From Bolinopsis microptera (Eukaryota; Ctenophora; Tentaculata; Lobata; Bolinopsidae), in the NCBI RefSeq assembly GCF_026151205.1, contig NC_087073.1, positions 17,255,837-17,319,836 of the forward strand: DNA of 64,000 nt, given 5' to 3'. How positions within the stretch are numbered: position 1 is the stretch's first letter; the number at the start of each line of letters is the position of its first letter. The notes under the pieces were generated by a model. The model made no database searches. It was not told where the DNA came from and worked only from the letters and a program-made list of their open reading frames with translations. Positions 35,411-46,266 of this stretch are shown in pieces. A program made the position numbers and the translations under genes.

Positions 35411-36060
35411 TTTAAAGGGGGGGGGGGGGGGGCAATGGGTATTTTTTTGTGAAACTTGATTTCGAGATAGTAGTTGACCAACAAACTAGGACCAGTGACC
35501 AAACTTTTGAGGGGGTCCTGGACCCCAACCGCCAAACGGTGCGCGCAGGGCAGCCACGCCCATGTTTGGTCAAAATTAGGCCCAATTTAGCCAAATACCC
35601 TGAACATGCCCAAAACCCAGATTTTAGGTGTTCTACTTGTAACAAGTGGTCTCTTGAACTCCCATATGAAATTTCATATTGAAGATTGGACAAAAATGAC
35701 TAAGTTATTCAAGTCAAAAACCATATGCCCATATTTTATTTGGGCATACGCACCAAATTTTGTAGATTTCGTCCCATAAATTGGTCAAATATCAATATTT
35801 TTCAATTAAACTTAGATTTTTTTGATTTAGGCCTCAAAAAAATTTGGATTCCAAAATTATATTACAGAACTTCAGAATTTGGCCGCCAAATTTTTTTGAG
35901 GCCTAAATCAAAAATTTGTTTTTAAAATAAGGTCGAAATGCGATTTCGAGTTGATTTAAAAAATTTCATGCAAAAATTTTGAAAACTGATTGAGTTGTTA
36001 CAATTTTAATGAAATCAATTCCGCGATATCGCAAAACGAGATATGGACAATTTAGTTAAT
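35411..36060 (+). repeat. poly-G-ended dispersed repeat
   Basis: It starts with a G-run of about 18 followed by CAATGGGTATTTTTTTGTG, then GACCAACAAACTAGGACCAG, CAACCGCCAAACGGTG, and further on GGCCGCCAAATTTTTTTGAG and AATCAATTCCGCGATATCGC. The same modules occur at 38581-39487 and in part at 3209-3450. No protein is recognised. Confidence 0.65.
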
Positions 36061-36505
36061 TTCTTCATTTTTCCCCCTTAGCTTAATAACTCGATAACTT
36101 GATAATTTAATAGCGTAGATACAATTTTATTTCTTGCTGTATATTTTTGTTTTGAACTTGTTGTAAATTGTATTTCTTGCTATACATTTCTTGTTGTTAA
36201 ATTTGACAAATTTTGGAATTTAGAATTCTCTAAAAATAGGTTCCGTCAGCAGTGATGTAAAAGATCCTCTCTAGGTGTAACGAATGTAAACAATAAAACA
36301 AATTATAACATACCTTGTTCTTACATTCCAAAATCAATCAAACTAAAAGTAAAAACAATTGTAATTAATCCATGTCGTAATCCATCGTAGAATACAAAAC
36401 CTGTTTCAACCGCACCCTACTGCTAAGAAGAAACAGATTTTATAAAATATTTTGTTTCCCTAAATTTGTTGCAATAACTTAAAATTAAATTTTAATAAAC
36501 CTCAC

Positions 36506-37383
36506 CTATTCTAGAGCATGGATCAGGTCCATTCCATGGTGGAACGTGAGCTTCACATTCTAATTGAACTGAAATTATAGATGTTAGAGATGTGGGATAA
36601 TGCTACGAGGAATCGTGCCTACTAATATTGTGTGTTTTTAATCATTTCACATCCATGCTAATCTTCATTTGACCCTTGTTTAATTTTAAAATCACACGAA
36701 ATTTAAAAAGACAGCATATAGTATATTTAGACAACAATGTGTCACCAAATTAAGTAATGTCCCCTTACCTTGTTTCTCGATTATTGCCACCTCATTTATA
36801 TACATATAACGCCCTGAGATTCTTTCTATCATCACCCTGTTTCCGGGAAAGCAGCCAGATCGATCCGGGTGGTAACCAGGCTGCTCACCTTCTGTGAGAA
36901 CTGTGACGGTAACGTGTTGAGTGCAGTCTGGACCCTCGCAGGGATCACAGTCCCTCTCCGAGCAGCTCCATGTGCGGCGAGCATTACCATGAGCCCCATA
37001 CCAAACTACCTGATCAATACAATACACCTGGGCAAGTGTTATCTTTACCCAACACGCACCGTGAGAATCAGCTTTTGTGTTCGAAAGGGTTTCCAGATCC
37101 AAGTCTATAGCATGTGCAGCAGCGGACTCCTCCTCGGTATGCCTGGTATTAGAGTGCTCTGCTAAAACTGGTGTTATCTCTCCAGAAACTCTTTCTCTTA
37201 ACACTGAAATTAACTTTGTAATTAAAGTATGCTATGAGAATCAGAGTTTTTTAGATTTAGTGGTTCAATCCCCTACTTTTAACTAAAGTAATAAAAATAA
37301 AATACAGTTACTAAGTATCTTCATTACTAACCTGCTAATGAAGGAGACATTGTTCCAAGAAATATTAATAATAACATTGACAT
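36506..37383 (-). CDS. secreted F5/8-type (fucolectin-like) domain protein, N-terminal three exons
   Basis: On the minus strand three exons join in frame: 37383-37332 (signal peptide MSMLLLIFLGTMSPSLA), 37203-36769 and 36568-36506. Exon 2 carries a galactose-binding fold of the F5/8C or fucolectin type: HAIDLDLETLSNTKADSHG, ACWVKITLAQVYCIDQVVWY (the W..I.L...Y.I..V.. strand pattern), then a Cys-rich loop (CSERDCDPCEGPDC) and GRYMYINEVAIIE. Exon 3 (ECEAHVPPWNGPDPC) looks like the start of another Cys-containing module. The last donor (GTGAGG) has no partner found further left, so the gene is incomplete here. Likely role: extracellular carbohydrate binding, as in innate-immunity fucolectins; inferred from the fold only. 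Confidence 0.65.
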
Positions 37384-37389
37384 GGTATA

Positions 37390-38580
37390 TCTATAGAAAA
37401 GAAAGATTAAAATGTTGCACTTAATCGTTCATATTTTAGTCATAATCATATATTATGAACATAATCTGGACTTAATATTAAAATTATTGCTCTTGATATA
37501 ACTGCTAGTTTGTCTCAGTGTCAGGTTCTAGGATGCTAATCGTGGGGTCTCACGAGACGGAGAGAAACATTCCAACGCTAAACTGAACAGAAAATAATGC
37601 AACTCTGTAACTAATAGTAACGTGCCTAACTGAACCCACATTAGGTGGGCACGTAGCACTTGCTAGTTCATTTCCTATAAGATCTAGATTCAAGACTGTA
37701 CCATTAATAAACACGTGTTTTTTCAGTTGTCTGGTTGGTTTTATAGACAGTAGATTATCGGGAAAGGATGCAGATGGGAACTTATCTTCTATATTATCTA
37801 GTTATTAATAACGGTATAGAAAGTAGAAATGTGTTCAAACTTAATTACTGATTATTCACATCTGGAGCGAGTAAGAACTTATAATTAAAAAAAAGGGTTC
37901 TATGGGTTCCATGCACATAGCACTCATTTCATCCTAATTTGGAAACACTGTTCCACGATTTCCTGGCTGTTTCGGTTGACACATTCGGTATTTACATCTT
38001 GAGTAATCTATAAGTGAGGCAGCACTTTAACACAGAGAAATAAAACTACCCAAGTCACAATAAACCACTCCTAGATATGAGAAAGTATTTGGATACATTA
38101 TAAAGGTGAAGGGTAGGTTACTGCCCAGAAGAGAGTAATAACTATTAGTGTGGGACGAGGAAAGAGGAGGAAAGAAGAGGAATGACAGCTACAAGGAAAG
38201 ACGTATGAATGCTATAGTTCCTATACTTATTGGCCCGAATTGTGACATCCCAAATGTATTCATAAAAAACCGTGCCAATTACGGATCGTCTTGTATTAAA
38301 CATGAGCTAAAAGATCGAGCTGATCCCCCTCAACTCGTATCATAGATAAAGAACAGCTAAGTAGCAGAATTATGTCTCCTATCTGTCATTATCCTTTTGT
38401 AATGCCGATAACCCTGGACAATAAGGCCGAGTTTTAACGCTGTCCAAAGTCCAGGCTTACACCGGCTGGTGGACCAGACGGAACCAAGTAATCTGACCAC
38501 TATGATATACGTTATTAAGCATTATTTATATAAAAGCTTGAAGTATTGTGTGAGATTGAAGTAACATGTTTAAGGCCAGG
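37390..38580. other. intergenic, no gene seen
   Basis: AT-rich sequence upstream of the lectin-like gene; no exon recognised. Confidence 0.35.
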
Positions 38581-39487
38581 GGAGGGGGGAACCCCAACCG
38601 CCAAACGGTGACCGCAGGGCAGCCACGCCCATATTTGGTCCAAATTAGACCCAATTTAGCCAAATACCCTGAACATACCCAAAACCCATACTTTAGGTAC
38701 TCTAGTTGTAGCTAGTGGTCTCCTGAACTCGTATAAAAGATATTTCATGGCGGCCAAATTCTGAAATTTTCCGGGAAAATTTTGGAATTTGGCCGCCAAA
38801 TTTTTTTAGAGGCTTAAATCAAAAATCCGTTCTCAAATTGAGGTGGAAATGCGATTTCGAGTAGAGTCGATTCCGAAAATTTCATGGAAAAATTTTGAAA
38901 ATTGATTTTTTTTAAATTTAATTTTAATGAAATCAATTCCGCGAATATCGCGAACCAAGATACGGGCAATTTAGTTCATGTTTTGTGGTCTTATCGCCTT
39001 AGTATCCACATTTAAACAGATATAAAGCTATAACTTACAGAGAATATGTAGTGTAGGCTTACCTTTCATATAAAGTAAGTTTAATTGAAAAATATTGATA
39101 TCTGACCAATTTATGGGACGAAATCTACCAAATTTGGTGCGTATGCCCAAATATGGGCATATGGTTTTTGGCTCATCACTCAGTAATTTTTTGTCCAATC
39201 TTGATGAAATTTCATATACGAGTTCAAGCGACCACTAGCTACAATTAAAGCACCTAAAATCTAGTCTGGGTTTTGGTGGGCATGTTCAGGGTATTTGGCT
39301 AAATTGGGCCTAATTTGGACCAAATATGGGCGTGGCTGCCCCGCGGGCACCGTTTGGCGGTTGGATTCCGGGACCCCCTCAAAAGTTTGGTCACTGGTCT
39401 TAGTTTGTTGGTCAACTGCTGTCTCGAAATCAAGTTTCACAAAAAAATATCCATTGCCCCCCCCGCCCCCCCCTCCCTTAATGTAAA
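38581..39487. repeat. inverted pair of the poly-G-ended repeat
   Basis: Modules of the 35411-36060 repeat are present in direct orientation at 38595-38980 (CAACCGCCAAACGGTGACCG, GGCCGCCAAATTTTTTTAGA) and inverted at 39070-39487 (CACCGTTTGGCGGTTGGATT, then CCATTGCCCCCCCCGCC). The two partial copies together form a large hairpin. Confidence 0.65.
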
Positions 39488-39499
39488 ACATTTGTAGTT

Positions 39500-40674
39500 G
39501 GGATTTGGGACCTAAAATATAAGTTATAAATCATTCAACAATTTTATAAAGCAAGATTGGGACTGAGATTAAGAAACCGAATGGTTTTTATCAGTTAGTA
39601 ACTGAGTTACTTTATTATTGGTGTGATTATTGATTAATACCGAACTGATGTGATCTTACTTAGTCTTACGATTATGAAAATATAGTAAACATTTCTTTGA
39701 CGCTCACGATTTTATAACATTTAAACACCTGCTCTAAATGCCTAATATTTTTCTTTGACAATATAAATATTTTACCTATTACCTGGTTATTATGGGGCAA
39801 GGGAACGGGGATTGGAAGATAACCAAGTAACTTGGTTATTGAATATTGAGCTGCTAAATACCTTAAATCCTTAAGAATTGGCAGGTGTCCGAGGTGTATG
39901 AATGAAACAAACAAAATACAACTTTTTTTTCAGTTTTCCATGTTTTTAAGCCGTTGCCGGTGAAAAGTACAGTATAAATAATAACATTTTGTCTAACCAT
40001 AAACATTATATAATTGAATGAATAAACAAATGCAAACATAAATGAAATCCTTACATGCTGCTCACATTTTATGTTTTATGAAAATAAATACATACTTGGT
40101 ACTTTTTATAACTATAAGCATTTCATTACTTACACAATTTTATATGTTTTATAACTCATATAACAATAGCTAACATTTCACAATTAAGACAATTTGATGT
40201 GAATACTGTATAACTTATATAACTATAAGTATATTATATAGTTTGTCCCCTGACCCCAATCACTAAATTATACTTCAACTGTTCTCAAATTATAAACATT
40301 TCGCAATTTGCATTATGATTATGTGATTGTTCATATATTTATCGCAAAAGAATGCAACTGCTTTTCTATCACGATCAGTTCCAAGTTTTGGGAATGACCG
40401 GTTGTTATTGTAGCGCGATGCGCTACTGTGCCGCGCCGAGCTGCCATGAATTGACATCGTCAATTAACGGTTGTTAATAATCAATTTATGGATTATTCTG
40501 GACTCAAAATGTTCACCAGGAAGTACAAACCAAAGAAAACACAATGTGACGGAATTTTCACGGAATGTCCTCTTTTCCTCACGTATGACGTAGTGCAATC
40601 ATAGTCGACTATTCCTTATTTCTATGAATCATCACAACTTTCAGGAATCTCTGTCAGGGTGTGTTAGTGCAAAT
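39500..40674. other. intergenic, no gene seen
   Basis: AT-rich; a GC-rich palindromic spot (TAGCGCGATGCGCTA) near 40410. Nothing else recognised. Confidence 0.35.
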
Positions 40675-40760
40675 TCACTAGGCGGTGCACAGCCTGTCAT
40701 TCCACCATATCTTCATTTATGAACACTAAAGCCTAGCATGTGGTACTGGTCCCCAGGTAA
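40675..40760. mobile_element. 86-bp MITE copy
   Basis: TCACTAGGCGGTGCACAGCC at the left and CCCCAGGTAA at the right match the element at 16960-17047. The flanking 8-bp repeats GTGCAAAT (40667-40674) and GTGCCAAT (40761-40768) differ at one position. Confidence 0.75.
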
Positions 40761-41111
40761 GTGCCAATGCAATGCTGTTGATGCTTTAGTGCAAGCGCGT
40801 CATTGAGCCACAACGGATTCTAAACAAAACCTAATAGGTCATCTTCCTGAAATTGATAACTATTTATTATTTATTATCTAATTTAAATTATCATTATTAT
40901 TTAAATATTCATTACCAATTATCATTTGCATTATTGATTTTCAAAAATATACTGATAGTGATACGGGATATACCATAATTATATAACTTAACCTTCAAAT
41001 TTAATTTATTAAATTGATAAGTGATACTATGGTAAACAAGCAATTACAAATACAATCATGAAATTATAAAACAAAAACTCTGAAGCCATAATATAAATAA
41101 TGATAACTAAC

Positions 41112-41231
41112 CTCCATAATGAAGTATGTCCGAAGCCACCTCACAAACAGTCTCATAGCCACACAGCAAAAGAAGAGCATGACCAGAAAGGCAATTGCTA
41201 TCGCTTCTTCTGCATCTTCCTTCCCTATCAT
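41112..41231 (-). CDS. first exon of a small single-pass membrane protein
   Basis: From an ATG at 41231, 40 codons run to a good donor (GAG|GTTAGT): MIGKEDAEEAIAIAFLVML, then FFCCVAMRLFVRWLRTYFIME. Residues 10-25 form a convincing transmembrane helix followed by basic residues. No partner exon was found to the left, so the rest is unknown. Another frame over the same DNA looks Cys-rich but lacks an ATG and is less likely. Confidence 0.4.
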
Positions 41232-41504
41232 TACAAGTCATTATCTGAAGCGGGAGGACTGTTGATAAATCACAGGTGTTACTGTTAACTAATGAAGATA
41301 ACAAGATGCTGATTAGGGACACGACACAACAACACGACTAATTAATGTAATACAACTATTTGAAACAAATGAGTTGATTGATTTCAAGTCGCTTATGTAG
41401 AAACAGAAAATTTCGCAATCATCTAGTGGTCGAAAGTAGCAGAGTTGCTGTGCGATTGCAGCAATAAAATCATGACACATGCAAAGGACCTAGACAGGGC
41501 CGGG

Positions 41505-41632
41505 AACATGAGACAGGAGACAGTTCCAGGAGACAGTTCCTCTTGTCTCCTGGAGGAACATGAGACAGGAGGAACAGGAGACAGGAGGAATACCAATAGT
41601 GGTCTAGGAGACAGGAGGACTTGCAGCACATT
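41505..41632. repeat. AGACAGGAGGA minisatellite with internal palindrome
   Basis: Variants of GGAGACAGGAGGAA repeat over about 125 bp; the middle (AGTTCCTCTTGTCTCCTGGA) is inverted relative to the rest, so the strand can fold back. Confidence 0.65.
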
Positions 41633-41699
41633 CCGCGTTTAAAATTAGACCCAAGCTCTTTATCAATTTGAACTAGCACTTAAGCCTCTTTGAAATTGA

Positions 41700-42470
41700 T
41701 AATCAATGGACGTTAAATTCAATGAGATGCTATCTACAACGGTTCCAGAGATATTGTCCACAAGTGTCTCTAAGTCTACGAATCACGTCCAAGACGCGAA
41801 TAATGTCGATAATAACTGCACCACGATGTTTTTTTCACTGTCAATGTGGGCCCTGTCAGTGCGCGGTGATATCGTGGCAAAAGCCACTATATACCTGAGG
41901 CTGAAGTGAGGATCGCGACGTGGGACAAAACCGCACTGCACATTGTCGATAAAACGTGAGGTTAAAAAATTAACTACAGCATGCAGTCCACATCAAAAGA
42001 GAACTCGTTTCTCATTAAATCGCATAGCCATAATTATTTGTCGCAAGAAATCAGAATAATCAGAAACTATTTGGAACTCCCAAAAACTGTCTATAATTAT
42101 TTCTGTACAAAGCATTTTCATCATGCTTGACAAAATATATATGCATTTCAATGAAATTTGCATTTCAACATGAAAAATGCAGTTCTCCACTGCACTGCAG
42201 TGACTCGTGATAAAAACAATTCGAAATGAAAACTGTGAAAATGCAGTACGTTATAACGAGCACAGACGTTTCACCACTACCGGTATTTTGTACATCTAAC
42301 TTAATTAAGTCTCATTAAACTGCTCCCCGTGCAGGGCACATCTTTTAAATTATAACACTAAAACACTGCAATAAATATTATACTACAATATAATATATTG
42401 TATATAGCCCTTGCAAGGTAAACATTAAATCGAGATTGATTGTGCCTCCAAAATTACAACGGTTCCGTAG
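41700..42470. other. intergenic, no gene seen
   Basis: AT-rich; short frames only. Confidence 0.35.
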
Positions 42471-42691
42471 AACATCATATTTGAGATCAATCAGAGATCT
42501 AGCCATTCCAAATTCTATCAGCCCCTAATCTGTGTTGGAGAGCACGAATTATCCTATGAGTTTTCCAGAAAACCCAGACAGCTCCGTTTCTTTACTAAAA
42601 GGTTTAGTCGTCTGTCAACCTACAACTTCCTGGCCGAAGTGACTACGGAGATCTCATTAATTTCCATTTTGTCTATCTTAGATTTATTCAG

Positions 42692-42817
42692 AATTCATTA
42701 CTTCAGAACGATGATGCCGAGATGGCTCGTATTAAGGACTTCAGCCGCAGACTGGCCCTACAGCCCAGTCATATGGTGGCAGCTGTACGGGGGAACATGG
42801 GATCGGGCTTAATATAG
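42692..42817 (+). CDS. possible terminal exon of an unknown gene
   Basis: After a good acceptor (TTTATTCAG) 41 codons read NSLLQNDDAEMARIKDFSRR, then LALQPSHMVAAVRGNMGSGL and a stop. The composition is protein-like. Upstream (42530-42640) another frame (YEFSRKPRQLRFFTKR) looks like a coding remnant, but no clean splice joins them. Family unknown. Confidence 0.3.
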   Translation, partial: NSLLQNDDAEMARIKDFSRRLALQPSHMVAAVRGNMGSGLI

Positions 42818-42829
42818 GTACTGCAATAT

Positions 42830-43820
42830 GCAAGAAACACTTACTTTATTACTACTATAAAATAGCAATTATCTATAATTAACTATAATTAAACATAATT
42901 TAAATATAATAAACTAGAATGCAGCTGATGTTACAGTTACAACAATGTAAGGACTGTGTTGCAAGTAGTGCTACTAGACAGAAAGAAAAGGAGACAGAAG
43001 GAAACGCAGTACGTGTTACTGTAATACTAATACAATAGCTGTAGTGGTGTTATTCTTCGCATATAAACACTATTCTAACTGTAAACAATACCTCTCTCCG
43101 GAGAATTAGACAGACAGTACAACAGTGTGTACAATAAACACTAACATAACAGTACTAGGAGTAACATAGTATGAGTAATACAGACTGTAATATAGACTGA
43201 GCAATATGTTGCAGTTTGTTTGCAGATGTAGCGGTTGCTTGATGAGTGGAGTTATGATAAGCAGCAAATATTAATGTAATCTGTGAGACCACACCCACTT
43301 AGACTATACTGAACTACATCAGAAGTTCTGATTCAGAACATAGTAATAAGATTGTAACCATGGTGACCATTATAGCATAGTGACCTTGGTTACTGTTGTT
43401 ACCATGGGGCTATTTCTAGAGGAGTTTCTAAATTACACCTGAGATACTGGAAGGGGTATTGTTTAAACTTTAATTCATGTTCTACAAATTGAATTATTGA
43501 CTTTTGACGGTGCGTGAAAGTTGATTACATTTAGATTACATTTCTGTTTTACTTGGTAACCGCCACGTCGATACAAAATGATACCAACTTTTAACGCAAA
43601 GTAAATCCTGAATATTAACAAATAGAAAAACAGCGATTATACTCTTATCATAGTGTAATTACTTCCCAAGCTTATCAATTCCATCCGTAAAACATTGAAT
43701 GTAAAATTCGAATATCAGAGAAAAATGCAAACGCCTAATATAATAAGTAATTACAATATAAATTAACGAATTCAGGTCGATGACATGGCAAAATTTGATG
43801 CATAAATTCCCAGTGTGTTA
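42830..43820. other. intergenic downstream of DCP2
   Basis: AT-rich, no exon recognised. Confidence 0.35.
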
Positions 43821-43824
43821 AAAC

Positions 43825-43830
43825 TTTATT
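43825..43830 (-). terminator. DCP2: poly(A) signal of DCP2
   Basis: AATAAA on the minus strand, about 80 bp after the DCP2 stop codon. Confidence 0.6.
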
Positions 43831-43911
43831 GGTCTTAAAGTTAATAGAACTTTTCAGTTTTCTTGGTGCAACAGAACTAAAAATACTGCAACGAGTCATT
43901 GGACAGAGTTA

Positions 43912-46012
43912 TCAAGATCTAACAGCCGTAAAGTTGGGTACTTCAGGTAACATATCAATGAGAGTGTCCATGTCAAACCGGAAGTTAGATAGTCTCATAT
44001 CATCAGGAGGACCAGGAAAGCCCCTAGCAGTGGCGGGGTTCCCTCTCCTGTTCCTCCCTCCCCTCATCCTGTTCCGGGAGGAGGAGGAGGTGTTATCAGC
44101 TCTCTGTGTAGAGTACGGGGGTTGTTGTTGTTGTTGGGGGTTGTTGTTCCTACTGGAGAGGTCCTGAGAGTACAGTCCCCTGTGGGGAGCAGGTGGTTCG
44201 GACACGTAGCCGTGCTCTTTAAAGTGATCACGTGACCTTGAATCACGTGACCTGTTGTTGTGGTGATCTGGTCTCTCTTGTCTGTGTTCCCGGGTGTTGT
44301 GTCTGTAGTCCCCCTCGTGTCCGGGGTCTCTTCTTGTGGTGTACTGCATGCTGTTATCTCCTGAAATCAGACCTTGAAACTATTAAAAGTCAGGATCATT
44401 TCTTCTTTTAGCGCAAGGCGAAATTAAGTTTATCATTTTCATAAGAAAATTTACATCACTTTTAGTACATCATTCTTACCGTCGTTGAAGGAGGTTCCCC
44501 GAGGACGGGATCTTTCACACTCGCTCGCATTATTACGTTTCTTTCCCGTGCGGTATCCTCTCACATACTCCCTGAAACAAGAAAGAGTTTTACAGCTATT
44601 CTTTTCTCGCCATCTTCGAGCGTACTACGTATGTGAAAATTTAAAAATAACATTAAAATCTACGAAATCCACACGCAGAACCACTTCCAATATCGGAAAT
44701 TAACTTCTGGCGACCACTGACCTGATAAACTGGTTGACCATAAAGAACGACTCCTTCTTCTTCTTGAATCCAGAAGCTCCTGGTAGCTCATCTACAGGGA
44801 ACCAGTCAATATTAGCTATCTCACCTCGCACTTTGGTGTAGAAAACAGTGGTTTGGGGTACGTCGTGTACTATGTACAGTCTCACTCTCCTGTCGCTGCA
44901 AACCTAGTAGGGACCATTATTTATTTAAATAGGACCAAAAAAGTATAAATCACTGGAATATCGACGATGACGCAGCTTTAATGTTTTAATATTTGAAGGT
45001 TAACTTGATTGATATTATAAGCGACACACTATGTGAACGTTCATACCTTCTCAATATAATAGTTCCTGTCTGCGAGGGAGCTGATATCAAAACTTGTTTC
45101 CTCTCTAACCTCTCTAATAGCACAATCAAACGGGTCCTCGTCTTCTTCAATCTTTCCTGAAATCCAAAGACATTTTGATAGGTATTGCTTAGGTAACTTA
45201 CTTCTTTACTTAAATAATACTGATCTAAAGAAATCAGAGATTAATTATTGAAGCTTTGAGTAAAATGGAACATCAGAACCGGGGTTTAGACTACAAAAGA
45301 AGAATGTGTACCTCGAGGGAAAGTCCAACAATCCCGAGTACTGTTCCCCTCCACTAGCAGCACTTGTTTCCGGTCTGGTGTTATCAGCATTGCTCCGTAC
45401 ACCGGCACTTTCCTCTTAAAGTCTCTCCACTGTTTCAGCACCAGGTTAGCCTGAATAATTAAAAGCAGGGGTTACATGAGAAAATATCCTTCTTCAATTT
45501 GAAATCCTATGATCTAAAACTCTTAATAACTCAAAATATAGGATCTTGTATGAACTTTAATTGTTTACTATAAACAAATTCATTGATCTGACCTCTCTGT
45601 GGGGTTGGAGTAAGCTAGGCATGTGTCTGAAGCAAGCTTTAGCGAACACTTCTACAGAGCAGTCAGGTAGAGTAGGGTCTGAGGGTCTGATATAGTCCAG
45701 ATAGAACCAGTGTCCCATCTGAGAGGAGGGGGTGTTATTGAGGATCTTATTCTCATAGGTCAGTTCCAAGAGCGGTGTCAGATAGAAGGAGGACGTTGAT
45801 TTAAAACAATTTTAAGGAACATACATCATGGTAACTAACAATATGCTATATAAGTTAGAATGTGTTTGAAGCTGTACAGCTATATAATACCCCTTGTTCC
45901 TAACCTCGATAGCAAAACACAATCTGATAGGATCGTTACAGTTAGACTTAGCTTCAGGGATGATGAAACGGGAGAAGATATCATTGAGGATATCCTCAGA
46001 GATATTAACCAT
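43912..46012 (-). CDS. DCP2: mRNA-decapping enzyme 2
   Basis: Seven exons on the minus strand (46012-45905, 45718-45593, 45450-45312, 45156-45047, 44903-44722, 44571-44480, 44360-43912) join in frame to 401 residues, close to the 420 of human DCP2. It hydrolyses the m7G cap of mRNA in the cytoplasm (P-bodies), with DCP1 as partner. The N-terminal regulatory domain has IRLCFAIE then HWFYLDYI and KACFRHMPSLL. The Nudix domain starts at VPVYGAMLITPDRKQVLLVE; the Nudix box spans residues 125-147 with catalytic REVREE (139-144). The family's Gly before the last hydrophobic residue is Ser (S146). The box B-like part has VRLYIVHDVPQTT, VRGEIANIDWFPVDELP and ESFFMVNQFIR. The tail is Arg/Asn/Gln-rich and ends with NFRFDMDTLIDML, matching the C-terminal FxFD..I motif of animal DCP2. 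Its start lies 254 bp behind the GTPBP10 stop. Confidence 0.95.
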
Positions 46013-46129
46013 ATTGGTTTGTTCCTAGCTAGGTCAGAAATATAGTTAGGACATGTTTTAAATCAAGATTTATTTCAAATGTAAATATAAATTAGAAACG
46101 ATTGTTTTAGGAATTTCCCTTAATATCAA

Positions 46130-46148
46130 TTTATTGTCATGCTTTATT
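46130..46148 (-). terminator. GTPBP10: poly(A) signals of GTPBP10
   Basis: Two AATAAA hexamers on the minus strand (46143-46148 and 46130-46135), about 120-135 bp after the GTPBP10 stop and before DCP2. Confidence 0.5.
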
Positions 46149-46266
46149 GAGATTTTAATCTACTGATAGTAACGTAATACTCATAGTATGATAAAAACGG
46201 ATCGAGATATCAAAATAATATACAAAAATAAATTACACCAGCAAAATTTTAAAAATCGTTAAAACA

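Noticed and set aside
41107..41322. Cys-rich secreted peptide frame
   Set aside because: It has no ATG and a stop just upstream; another frame over the same DNA gives a membrane protein exon with an ATG and a proper donor.
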